Shown here: positions 56,004-64,000 of the stretch, in pieces | How positions within the stretch are numbered: position 1 is the first letter of the stretch | Layout: the number at the start of each line of letters is the position of its first letter | Translations under genes and position numbers: made by a program | Assembly (NCBI RefSeq): GCF_008974325.1 | Contig: NZ_BKCG01000006.1 | Location: 1-64,000 of the forward strand | From: Patiriisocius marinus | GTDB lineage: Bacteria; Bacteroidota; Bacteroidia; Flavobacteriales; Flavobacteriaceae | Length of the DNA stretch: 64,000 nucleotides | Reading direction: 5' to 3' | Notes under the pieces: generated by a model | What the model saw: only the letters and a program-made list of their open reading frames with translations | The model's database searches: none | What the model was told of the DNA's origin: nothing

Positions 56004-56909
56004 CTAAAAATACCCTTGTCTCTTTCTATCCTCCATAGCGCTTTCGCTACGTTTATCATCTGTCCTATTTCCTCTTTCGGTTTGCTTCATTGAAGAGACC
56101 TCATCTACAATTTTCTCAAGAGTGTCTGCTTCGCTTTCCATTCCTCCAGTAATAGTAATATCTCCTAAGGTTCTAAATCTAATTTTTTTAGATTCAATTT
56201 TTTCTCCTTCTTCAAGCTTTAAATGTTCTGAAACAGGAATCCAACTATTACTTCTCCAAACCACGTCTCTTTGATGCGCTAGATAAAGTGATGGTATTTC
56301 TATGCTTTCTCTTAAAATATAATTCCAAACATCCATTTCAGTCCAGTTACTAATAGGAAATGCTCTAAAATGTTCACCCTCGAAATGCTTACCATTTAAT
56401 ATATTCCACAATTCTGGACGTTGATTTTTTGGATCCCATTGACCAAAATCATCTCTATGTGAGAAAAAACGTTCTTTAGCTCTTGCTTTTTCTTCATCTC
56501 TTCTTCCTCCACCAATGGCGCAATCCACCTTGTTAGATTCAATTGCGTCTAATAGTGTTGTAATCTGCAACACATTTCTTGTAGCATTTTTACCTTTTTC
56601 TTCAGCAACACGACCATCATTAATAGCTTCCTGAACAGAACCCACAATTAGCTCAACTCCAAGCTCTTTAACTAAATCATCTCTAAATTTTATGGTTTCA
56701 GGAAAATTATGCCCTGTATCAACATGCATAAATGGAAATGGTATTTTAGAAGGGTAAAAGGCTTTTTTAGCTAAATGTGCGACTAAAATTGAATCTTTCC
56801 CACCAGAAAAAAGAATTACTGGATTATTAAATTGTGCCCAAACTTCTCTAAGGATGTAGATAGCTTCGCTTTCTAATTCACCTAAATAATTAAGATAATA
56901 CTTGCTCAT
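56004..56909 (-). CDS. cysD: Sulfate adenylyltransferase subunit 2
   Basis: This 301-residue protein binds ATP and sulfate to form APS with CysN. The PP-loop VILFSGGKDSILVAHLA is near 30, then MHVDTGHNFPETIKFRDDLV and GGRRDEEKARAKERFFSHRD. The C-terminus SESAMEDRKRQGYF is the usual one. It overlaps the cysC stop by one base. Confidence 0.95.
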   Translation of the reverse strand: MSKYYLNYLGELESEAIYILREVWAQFNNPVILFSGGKDSILVAHLAKKAFYPSKIPFPFMHVDTGHNFPETIKFRDDLVKELGVELIVGSVQEAINDGRVAEEKGKNATRNVLQITTLLDAIESNKVDCAIGGGRRDEEKARAKERFFSHRDDFGQWDPKNQRPELWNILNGKHFEGEHFRAFPISNWTEMDVWNYILRESIEIPSLYLAHQRDVVWRSNSWIPVSEHLKLEEGEKIESKKIRFRTLGDITITGGMESEADTLEKIVDEVSSMKQTERGNRTDDKRSESAMEDRKRQGYF

Positions 56910-57502
56910 TAGTATGCTATTTTATTTTCTATATTTTTAATAATAATACTTACAGCTTCTACAACTGTTGTATTAATTGTATCAATTTCTATATCTGCAT
57001 TAGTTGGTGCTTCATAAGGTGCATTAATGCCTGTGAAATTCTTTATCTCACCTGCTCTTGCTTTTTTATAAAGACCTTTGACATCTCTTTTTTCACATTC
57101 TTCGACAGAGGTATTGACAAATACTTCTACAAATTTAGATGCCCCAACAATATTCTTTACTGCTGCTCTATCTTTTTCGTATGGAGAGACAAATGATGCT
57201 ATAACAACCAACCCAGCGTCAATCATTAAATTAGCAACCTCACCAATACGTCTAATATTTTCAGTTCTATCTTCTGCGGAAAAGGATAAATTACTATTCA
57301 ATCCTAATCTTACATTATCTCCATCAAGAGAATATGTATGTACTCCTTTTTCAAACAATGCTTTTTCAACAGCATTTGCTATTGTTGATTTCCCAGAACC
57401 AGACAAACCCGTAAACCACAATAATAGTGGTTTTTGATTTTTCATCTGGCTTCTCTGCTCAACGGTTACATCAAAAGTGTGCTTAATAACATTTTCTTGC
57501 AT
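56909..57502 (-). CDS. cysC: Adenylylsulfate (APS) kinase
   Basis: This 197-residue kinase phosphorylates APS at the 3' position to give PAPS. It has Walker A LWFTGLSGSGKSTIANAVE near 30, LDGDNVRLGLNSNLSFS and SFVSPYEKDR. It lies between cysD and a DUF2061 gene. With PAPS the product, either sulfation or PAPS reduction must follow; no CysH is present in the window. Confidence 0.95.
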   Translation of the reverse strand: MQENVIKHTFDVTVEQRSQMKNQKPLLLWFTGLSGSGKSTIANAVEKALFEKGVHTYSLDGDNVRLGLNSNLSFSAEDRTENIRRIGEVANLMIDAGLVVIASFVSPYEKDRAAVKNIVGASKFVEVFVNTSVEECEKRDVKGLYKKARAGEIKNFTGINAPYEAPTNADIEIDTINTTVVEAVSIIIKNIENKIAY

Positions 57503-57519
57503 TAATGCTTAAATTTACT

Positions 57520-57960
57520 TTAAAAATAATTTCTAATTCTTCCTAGTGGTAAACGCAACCATAATCTCTCATGGAAGTAATAAAGTATAAATTTAGTTAT
57601 TAATTCTGTCGATGCTATAAAAAGCGCTATTTCATTAAAGCTATCAAAAACAACACTAGAAATAAAAAATGTCATGTTTGTCGCTATAATTCGCCACGAA
57701 ACAGTTTTTCTCATTGTTCTTTTTGTCGAAGTATCACCCTCTTTTCTGTAATGCTCCCAAATTCGTTCGTGAACATAATAAACTGCTAGTTTAACTAAAA
57801 ACTCAGCAGCTCCTATTTTCAATGCGTTTTCAATACTACAATGTCCACTTAAACAGGTAACTAGCAATACAACTAATATCGTATCAGTTGTTGCTACTAT
57901 TCGCCAAGAAACACCTTTTAAGAGACTTCTAATATGTGATGCCTTAACATAACATGCCAT
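57520..57960 (-). CDS. DUF2061 membrane protein with internal duplication
   Basis: This 146-residue protein consists of two similar halves. Each has a positively charged lead with SWRI and AT (KGVSWRIVATTDT; RKTVSWRIIATNMT), two hydrophobic segments, and an end with YYxHERxW (AVYYVHERIWEHYR; ILYYFHERLWLRL). It is thus about four helices in a tandem repeat. It lies inside the cysQ-cysC-cysD-cysN operon (1 base after cysQ, 17 before cysC), so a role in sulfate or PAPS handling, perhaps transport, is likely. The function is not known to me. Confidence 0.85.
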   Translation of the reverse strand: MACYVKASHIRSLLKGVSWRIVATTDTILVVLLVTCLSGHCSIENALKIGAAEFLVKLAVYYVHERIWEHYRKEGDTSTKRTMRKTVSWRIIATNMTFFISSVVFDSFNEIALFIASTELITKFILYYFHERLWLRLPLGRIRNYF

Positions 57961-57961
57961 A

Positions 57962-58753
57962 TTATTTGGTAACTAAAAAATAGGCGTTCAATAAGTTTTC
58001 TTTGTTGTACTGCATTGGCTTTTGTGTATTTTGGTCAATAACCTTTACTCCAGCTGCCTGGCATATAGCGTGTCCTGCCGCTGTATCCCATTCCATTGTT
58101 GGAGCAAACCTTGGGTAAACATCTGCAGCACCTTCGGCTACTAAGCAAAATTTTAAAGAACTCCCTTTTGAAACTATTTCAACTTCATTTTGTGTTGGCA
58201 ATTGGTCTATAAAACTTTGCGTCGCCTCATTTAAGTGAGATCTACTTCCTACTACTCTAATTTTATTAGGAATTGATGATGGACCAATTATACTTGCATT
58301 CTTTAAAATTTCAGCCACATCAAACTGATCTTCCGATTCAATTTCTATTTTATAAGCACTTGAACCATCTGCAGCTGTAAAATACAAGCTCTTGCTTACC
58401 GGCACATATATTACTCCAAGTACTGGGGATCCATTTTTTACTAATGCTATATTTACTGTAAATTCTCCATTTCTCTTGATAAACTCTTTTGTTCCATCAA
58501 GTGGATCTACTATCCAACAAGTGTCCCATTCTTTGCGAACATTGTAATCTGCCTGTTTATTTTCTTCACTAATTATAGGAATTCCTGTAGGTTCTAAAAA
58601 AGTATTAATAACATCATTTGCATTTTTATCTGCCATGGTAAGAGGCGAATCATCATCTTTAGACACTACTTCAAAATCAGTTGAGTAAATCTTTAATATC
58701 TCTTTTCCACTTTTTATAGATGCTTCAATTGCAGTTTGTAGTAACTCTCTCAT
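57962..58753 (-). CDS. cysQ: 3'(2'),5'-bisphosphate nucleotidase
   Basis: This 263-residue Mg-dependent phosphatase removes the 3'-phosphate from PAP or PAPS. The metal-binding motif IVDPLDGTKEFIKRNGEF is at about 83-100, preceded by DDSPLTMADKNAND and IISEENK, with EWDTAAGHAIC near the C-terminus. It heads the operon, recycling the PAP left after sulfate transfer. Confidence 0.93.
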   Translation of the reverse strand: MRELLQTAIEASIKSGKEILKIYSTDFEVVSKDDDSPLTMADKNANDVINTFLEPTGIPIISEENKQADYNVRKEWDTCWIVDPLDGTKEFIKRNGEFTVNIALVKNGSPVLGVIYVPVSKSLYFTAADGSSAYKIEIESEDQFDVAEILKNASIIGPSSIPNKIRVVGSRSHLNEATQSFIDQLPTQNEVEIVSKGSSLKFCLVAEGAADVYPRFAPTMEWDTAAGHAICQAAGVKVIDQNTQKPMQYNKENLLNAYFLVTK

Positions 58754-59006
58754 ATAGTGATTGTGATTTTTTGAGATATTAAAATAATAAATGTGTTTAA
58801 TCCTCTTTTTTTAAGTAACAGAAACTCTTAAGTTTATAACACACACAGAGTTCTAAGAATATTTAAGGGATATATTGCTTTATGAATTAACAATCTGCAA
58901 TGAGTAAATTATAGATAAATCGTTCTAACATTCAAAAAAGAGCCTATAGTTATTGCTAACATTAAATCAATTTGTAAATTATTTTTACTTAAGGTAATTA
59001 ATGAAA

Positions 59007-59882
59007 TTATGCTATTTTAATAATTTTTTTGAGATATTCAAAATAATCACCTTTAGAGTCTTTGATATCTTCATAAATCTTTTCACGAGAAATCCATTTA
59101 GAATTAACAGCAATCTCTTCTAAACAGGCTATTTTTAAACTAGTCCGTTTTTCAACTGCTTTTACAAATTCAGTCGCTTCTGTTAGAGATTCGTGCGTTC
59201 CTGTATCTAACCAAGCAAAACCTCTACTCATTTTTTTGAGCAATAAGGCGTCTTGATCTAAATATGCTTGATTTACGGAAGTGATTTCAAGCTCACCCCT
59301 ACTAGAAGGGGCAACTTCCTTTGCTATTTCTACTACAGAATTTGGATAAAAATATAAGCCTACAACTGCATAATCAGATTTCGGATTTTCAGGTTTTTCT
59401 ACGATACTGATAACCTTTCCATCTTCTGAGAATTCAGCAACTCCATATCGCTCTGGGTCATTAACATAATAGCCAAAAACAACGGCTTCTTTTTTATTAG
59501 TAACTGTATTTACAGACTCCTTTAAAAGCTGAATTAATCCTGCTCCATAAAAAATATTATCTCCTAATATTAAACACACATCATCATCTCCTATGAAATC
59601 CTCGCCAATTATAAATGCTTGAGCTAATCCATCGGGAGAAGGTTGTTCTGCATAGAAAAGTTTTAAACCAATTCGGCTTCCATCACCAAATAACTTTTTA
59701 AAATTTGGTAAGTCTTCAGGAGTTGAAATTATTAATATTTCTCTTATACCAGCAAGCATTAATACCGAAAGAGGATAGTATATCATTGGTTTATCATAAA
59801 TAGGTAATAATTGCTTTGAAACCACTTTAGTTAATGGATGCAATCTAGTACCTGAACCTCCCGCTAGTATTATTCCTTTCAT
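59007..59882 (-). CDS. rfbA: Glucose-1-phosphate thymidylyltransferase
   Basis: This 291-residue enzyme makes dTDP-glucose from dTTP and glucose-1-phosphate. It has the N-terminal [66 protein letters not shown] and [10 protein letters not shown]. Length and blocks are normal. It is downstream of rfbB (89 bases). The later rfbC and rfbD genes are not in the window, so the dTDP sugar need not be rhamnose. Confidence 0.95.
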   Translation of the reverse strand: MKGIILAGGSGTRLHPLTKVVSKQLLPIYDKPMIYYPLSVLMLAGIREILIISTPEDLPNFKKLFGDGSRIGLKLFYAEQPSPDGLAQAFIIGEDFIGDDDVCLILGDNIFYGAGLIQLLKESVNTVTNKKEAVVFGYYVNDPERYGVAEFSEDGKVISIVEKPENPKSDYAVVGLYFYPNSVVEIAKEVAPSSRGELEITSVNQAYLDQDALLLKKMSRGFAWLDTGTHESLTEATEFVKAVEKRTSLKIACLEEIAVNSKWISREKIYEDIKDSKGDYFEYLKKIIKIA

Positions 59883-59971
59883 CTCTAGTTGATAATATTA
59901 AAATATATAGATAAATAGCTTTTGCTTACATCTTTATATTGATTATAATTTGCAAATAGGCTAATAGTTGC

Positions 59972-61021
59972 CTATTTATATTGTTGACTGTAATATTTTT
60001 GATAATTTCCAGAAGTTACATTATTTAACCACTCATCATTATTTAAGTACCAATCGATTGTTTTCTCTAAACCTTGTTCAAAAGTTACTGAAGGTTTCCA
60101 CCCTAATTCTTTATTTATTTTTGAAGCATCAATTGCGTATCTTAAATCGTGTCCAGGCCTATCTTTTACGAAAGTTATTAGTTTTTCTGAATCACCACTT
60201 TCTCTTCCAAGTTTAGCATCCATTTGCTTACATAGTTGTTTGACTAAATCTATATTCTTCCACTCATTAAAACCTCCTATATTGTACGTTTCATTATTGT
60301 TACCTTTATGAAACACAAGATCTATAGCTTTTGCGTGGTCTTCAACAAATAACCAATCTCTAGTATAATTACCATCACCATAAACAGGTAAAGGACGCTT
60401 ATTGATTATATTATTAATAAATAACGGGATTAGTTTTTCAGGAAATTGATAACTACCATAATTATTAGAACAATTAGTGATTACATATGGTAAATTATAA
60501 GTTTCACCATACGCTCTAACAAAATGGTCTGAACTTGCTTTTGAAGCAGAATACGGAGAGTTAGGACTATAAGGTGTTGTTTCTTCAAACAAACCTGTTT
60601 CGCCTAAACTACCATAGACTTCGTCTGTACTAATATGATAAAAAAGTTTTCCTTCCCAATTAGTGGCCCACAGATGTCTAAAGGCATTTAATAAATTCAT
60701 TGTCCCTAAAATATTTGTTTTAGCAAATGCTAGCGGGTCATTAATTGATCTATCTACATGAGATTCAGCAGCAAGATGTATAACGCTATCAAATTTATAC
60801 GTATTGAAAAGATTTAAAATATTTTTTTCATCTACTATATCAGCTTTTATAAAAAAATAATTAGGACTCTCACTTATGTCTTTAAGGTTTTCTAAATTTC
60901 CTGCATATGTAAGTGCATCCAGATTATAGATATCGTATTCTGGATATTTAGTGACAAATAATCTTGTTACATGAGAGCCTATAAATCCAGCTCCACCAGT
61001 AATTAATATCTTCTTTTTCAT
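59972..61021 (-). CDS. rfbB: dTDP-glucose 4,6-dehydratase
   Basis: This 349-residue SDR has ILITGGAGFIGSHVTRLF at the start, HLAAESHVDRSI, STDEVYGSLG with the catalytic Thr-Asp-Glu, the YSASKASSDHF active-site Tyr/Lys and NNYGSYQFPEKL. It converts dTDP-glucose to dTDP-4-keto-6-deoxyglucose, the branch point for rhamnose, fucose, Qui4N and related sugars. Two -7 boxes lie in its leader. Confidence 0.95.
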   Translation of the reverse strand: MKKKILITGGAGFIGSHVTRLFVTKYPEYDIYNLDALTYAGNLENLKDISESPNYFFIKADIVDEKNILNLFNTYKFDSVIHLAAESHVDRSINDPLAFAKTNILGTMNLLNAFRHLWATNWEGKLFYHISTDEVYGSLGETGLFEETTPYSPNSPYSASKASSDHFVRAYGETYNLPYVITNCSNNYGSYQFPEKLIPLFINNIINKRPLPVYGDGNYTRDWLFVEDHAKAIDLVFHKGNNNETYNIGGFNEWKNIDLVKQLCKQMDAKLGRESGDSEKLITFVKDRPGHDLRYAIDASKINKELGWKPSVTFEQGLEKTIDWYLNNDEWLNNVTSGNYQKYYSQQYK

Positions 61022-61141
61022 TAATAATAGATTATCAAATTGAATAGTTAATAATAGCTTAGAATTTCTTATATTAAAAAGAAATATCTATAAAAAGTTA
61101 GTAATAATGTACTTTTTTAATTGAATAAAAAAAATACACTA

Positions 61142-61172
61142 CAAATTTATCTGTGTTTAAAAGTCAAAGATA
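61142..61172 (-). promoter_or_regulatory. Two -7 boxes before rfbB
   Basis: On the minus strand, TAAATTTG (complement of 61142-61149) and TATCTTTG (complement of 61165-61172) both match TAnnTTTG, in the 208-base gap before rfbB. Confidence 0.35.
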
Positions 61173-61230
61173 TGATTTTTTGAGAGTCATTTTATGTAAT
61201 GTAAATAAACCCACTACAATTGAAGTTTTA

Positions 61231-62403
61231 TTATGGAATATTTTGTTTTACGTTAGTGCTAATTGCAAATAATAACGCTAAAAAAAAACAAAGCAACGAG
61301 AAACGCATTCCGTTATGAAATAAATTATATAGAAGAATTGGAAGAAATGTTATTAAATCAAACACCCTTAATTTTTTAAATATATAAAAAAGAAATAATC
61401 CGAAAGAGGTGATGCCAGCTAAACCATAACTAAACCAAACCGAACCAATAGCTGAATGAAACTCACTTGACAACAGACTTTCATTCTTAACAAAACGCTC
61501 ATAATTTCCTTCCCCTGCACCATAAATTAACATATTAGGATTATCTACCACCCTCATAAACCCTCTTTCAACTAAATCAGTTTTACCTGCATATTCCACC
61601 TTTGCAAAACGCTTGTCTATTCTTTTAAAATCTTCTTGCATTTGTTCTGTATTAAATACCAAAAACAATAATATAGGAATGATAAATACTAATAACTCTT
61701 TAAAAACATGCTTTTTACACACAACAAAATAATATAAAGAAATTAATATCAATGCCCCAATAATTGCAGGTCTAGAGGTAGCACAAACTATTAAAACAAA
61801 AGATAAGGATAGTATTAACGAAACGAGATATCTTTTAATTGGTATTTTTTTAACGACAAAGAGTGTTATTCCACTCAAAATTAAACAATAGTACGAAAGC
61901 TGGTTAGGGTTATTAAAACTTAAATACGCTCTGTTTTTAAAGTCATTATCTATGCCTTTATCATATCCAGTAATTAACAAGACATATTCCATTGCTAGCG
62001 CAATAAAAATCACATAAACTAAGTACTCAAAATCTTTTTTAATAAAGCTTTTAAATACTGTAAAACAAAAAACAAAAAAGTAAATATTAAAGCCGAAATA
62101 TAAAATAGCAAAAATATATGAAGTAGAATAAACACTATCACTATCTATAAAATGATAGGTCAAATTTACAGCGCTAACAACAGAAAAAAACAACAATAAA
62201 TATAAAATCCCTCTGTTTCTAAACAGTTTTTTAAAATTTATTGAAAAAGCAAAAAGTGTAAAAGGAATTAAAAGTAGGAAATCTGCAATCTGTGGTATTC
62301 CGCTGTCAAAAAAATATAATGGCTTAAAAATTAAATAAATAAAAACACTCCATTTATAAAATTGTTGTATCGCATTATTATTTATAAATGTCGTACTAAT
62401 CAT
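61231..62403 (-). CDS. O-antigen ligase / Wzy-type membrane protein
   Basis: This 390-residue protein has about 11 helices. The central external loop contains AYLSFNNPNQLSYYCLIL, then later GAGEGNYERFVKN and EFHSAIGSVWFSYGLAG, the pattern of the WaaL/Wzy_C ligase-polymerase superfamily. It cannot be assigned to ligase or polymerase from sequence. Its ATG overlaps the flippase by 8 bases. A T9 coding run near its C-terminus is in frame. Confidence 0.78.
   Translation of the reverse strand: MISTTFINNNAIQQFYKWSVFIYLIFKPLYFFDSGIPQIADFLLLIPFTLFAFSINFKKLFRNRGILYLLLFFSVVSAVNLTYHFIDSDSVYSTSYIFAILYFGFNIYFFVFCFTVFKSFIKKDFEYLVYVIFIALAMEYVLLITGYDKGIDNDFKNRAYLSFNNPNQLSYYCLILSGITLFVVKKIPIKRYLVSLILSLSFVLIVCATSRPAIIGALILISLYYFVVCKKHVFKELLVFIIPILLFLVFNTEQMQEDFKRIDKRFAKVEYAGKTDLVERGFMRVVDNPNMLIYGAGEGNYERFVKNESLLSSEFHSAIGSVWFSYGLAGITSFGLFLFYIFKKLRVFDLITFLPILLYNLFHNGMRFSLLCFFLALLFAISTNVKQNIP
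61280..61288 (-). repeat. T9 (coding strand) run in the ligase/polymerase gene
   Basis: Nine A on the plus strand, within codons for CFFLAL near the protein C-terminus. The frame is intact as printed. Confidence 0.75.
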
Positions 62404-63835
62404 TAAGCAGATATTTCTTTTTTAAAAATCGTATTTCAGCTTTATAAAATCTCTCTATAATTAAAATGTAGATTACCCATAATAATACAAGTAACACGAT
62501 AAAATTTATTGATGTAAAAAGATACAATGGAAAAATTACTAAGAAGGTAACTGAAAAACTAATTATAGAAGGTTTTAATCGAATCAAAATGTCTAATAAA
62601 CTCACATCTAATTGACTTTTTATAAAATAGAAAGAGAATAAAAAATTTATAACTGCTGCTATTAGAACACCTATTGAAACGCCCACTATTCCATAATGAC
62701 TCCCTATGTATGCTGAAGGAACAGTCACAAATATCAAAATAAAAACAAGCATTTTCATTTCTAACTTTGGTTTACCCATACTTCTAAAAACCAAGTGACA
62801 GCCGTGTGTGAACAAATTTATCAAAACCACTATTGCTAATATTCGAATAGGATTTTTTGCATCTATCCATTTAACCCCAAAGAAAAATTTTATTACAGAA
62901 GGACTTAAAATTATGAGCGTTAGCATTATAGGATATAAAAAAAGTGAATAGTAGGTTAAGCTCAATAAATAATACTTTTTAATTGTAGTAACATTTGTTT
63001 GAATTTTACTATAAAACGGAAACATCACTCTATCAATCATACTTGTTACTTGACTGCTAACCAATATAGTTAACATAAATGCCAAACTATAAATACCAAC
63101 AGCTGTAGCATCTATAATTTTACCAATAAAAAAATGGTAGATGTTCAATGAGAGCACTAAAACTAACGATGAAATAAATGTGAAACCTCCAAAATTAAAA
63201 TTTTGCAAGAGATATTCAATTTTATAAATAAACTTTGGTTTCCAAGAAACCCAATTAACATAAAATGGATATGTAATTACAAAAGGTAGAACAGTATACA
63301 CCACTAAAGACCAAAGTCCTCCATCTTTTAATGCAATAAAAAGTGCTATAAAACTTGATACAACAGCAGCAATACTATTGATAACCCCTATTCTTTTAAA
63401 ATCAAGACATCGCAGCATTTTTACCTTATATATTATTGAAAGTGCATTAAAGATTACCGGAATACATAAAATTGTAATAATCAATTTTAGTTGTGGCTCT
63501 TCATAGAAATAAGAAAAGTAAGGCGCTCCTACAAAAACCATTAATAGAAATACAATTATTGACCAACAAAGAGACCACCAATAAACCGATTGAAAATGAA
63601 CATCTAACGTAGTTGTTTTTCTTCTTTGAATTAAAGCTGATTGTAATCCAAAGTCAGATATTACATATACAACACTAGTTATTGCAACAGCTACACCTAC
63701 AATACCAAAATCTTCCGGAAGTAATATGTTAACAAGTACAAGCTTAATAAATAAATCGAAAACTCGTTTAATTAAAACCTGAGCAACACTCCAAAACAAA
63801 CCCTTTAGAAGTCTAGATTCTAATCTATTTACCAT
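62396..63835 (-). CDS. Polysaccharide flippase (Wzx, MOP superfamily), second copy
   Basis: This 479-residue protein has 12-14 helices. The N-terminus LLKGLFWSVAQVLIKRVFDLFIKLVLVNILLPEDFGIVGVAV is typical, followed by ISDFGLQSALIQRRKTTTLDVHFQSVYWWSL. It flips lipid-linked sugars or intact polysaccharide units. Together with the ligase/polymerase and the dTDP-sugar genes it suggests a second surface polysaccharide beyond the Wza locus. It precedes 165 bases of gene-free sequence at the window end. Confidence 0.88.
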   Translation of the reverse strand: MVNRLESRLLKGLFWSVAQVLIKRVFDLFIKLVLVNILLPEDFGIVGVAVAITSVVYVISDFGLQSALIQRRKTTTLDVHFQSVYWWSLCWSIIVFLLMVFVGAPYFSYFYEEPQLKLIITILCIPVIFNALSIIYKVKMLRCLDFKRIGVINSIAAVVSSFIALFIALKDGGLWSLVVYTVLPFVITYPFYVNWVSWKPKFIYKIEYLLQNFNFGGFTFISSLVLVLSLNIYHFFIGKIIDATAVGIYSLAFMLTILVSSQVTSMIDRVMFPFYSKIQTNVTTIKKYYLLSLTYYSLFLYPIMLTLIILSPSVIKFFFGVKWIDAKNPIRILAIVVLINLFTHGCHLVFRSMGKPKLEMKMLVFILIFVTVPSAYIGSHYGIVGVSIGVLIAAVINFLFSFYFIKSQLDVSLLDILIRLKPSIISFSVTFLVIFPLYLFTSINFIVLLVLLWVIYILIIERFYKAEIRFLKKKYLLND

Positions 63836-64000
63836 TATTTATCACCATATTTAAAAATGCAAATCGACTAATTAATTGGTTAAAAATTAGTTTTAAAAAT
63901 AGAATTCAAAACTTGATATTAACATTTAGAAAAAATCTGTTAAGTACTGAAATAATCGAAATTTAAGCTAATGTACTTTATAAGAAACATTCTCACAAAT

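Noticed and set aside
58754-59006. Terminator between rfbA and cysQ
   Set aside because: Only a 6-bp stem with a long loop was found; too weak.
59007-61021. A complete dTDP-rhamnose operon
   Set aside because: Only rfbA and rfbB are present; rfbC and rfbD are absent, so the sugar cannot be named.

Overview
The window looks like a chromosomal piece of a marine or aquatic Flavobacteriia member (Bacteroidota). Base composition is AT-rich. Several genes are preceded by the Bacteroidota -7 box TAnnTTTG rather than Shine-Dalgarno sites. The gene set includes gliding genes gldF and gldG, a long-form PurC, a Wzi-family capsule protein, a DUF4294 protein and a poxvirus-type topoisomerase IB. No tRNA, rRNA, CRISPR array, transposase or phage gene was seen.

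Region 1 (1-21.4 kb) is mixed-strand housekeeping: DUF4294 protein, M42 aminopeptidase, topoisomerase IB, an exported lipoprotein, an MBOAT O-acyltransferase with an SGNH-like partner, an AGCS amino-acid symporter, a PagL-like deacylase, purC, phoH, a SAM hydroxide adenosyltransferase, an ABM-domain protein, gldF-gldG, dnaN, a DUF4870 protein, mnmE, a STAS protein, a DUF5706/PycTM-like membrane protein, an unlisted 46-residue lysine-rich protein and a small-multidrug-export family protein.

Region 2 (21.4-54.3 kb) is one long minus-strand surface-polysaccharide locus. Read in transcription order it runs: Wza-like export protein, Wzz-like chain-length protein, wbpD/wbpB/wecB-type sugar genes, a LegB-LegC-acetyltransferase-PtmE-like set, a flippase (Wzx), an asparagine-synthase-like protein, a second MBOAT plus SGNH pair (the MBOAT is frameshifted), glycosyltransferases, a GNAT protein, a polysaccharide deacetylase, an EpsG/Wzy-like polymerase, more glycosyltransferases, a CapK-like adenylate-forming protein, and finally a PglC/PglD/PglE/PglF-like set that would make and attach a bacillosamine-type first sugar. 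Wzi and a FAD oxidoreductase close the run.

Region 3 (54.7-58.8 kb) is a compact sulfate-activation operon, cysQ-DUF2061-cysC-cysD-cysN, ended by a strong hairpin terminator. It makes PAPS. No PAPS reductase and no sulfotransferase is present in the window, so sulfation of a surface polysaccharide is a reasonable but unproven guess.

Region 4 (59-63.8 kb) holds rfbA, rfbB, an O-antigen-ligase/polymerase-type protein and a second flippase. This suggests a second polysaccharide system continuing beyond the right edge.

The most unusual signals are four. (a) There are two MBOAT/SGNH O-acylation modules, each with its reading frame disturbed at a poly-T run; this is either slippage-based on/off switching or a sequencing error. 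(b) Three nucleotide-sugar pathways are incomplete as seen here. (c) A PycTM-like effector-domain protein has no cyclase beside it. (d) A tandem-duplicated DUF2061 membrane protein is embedded in the PAPS operon. Assignments rest on reading motifs by eye; no database search was run.
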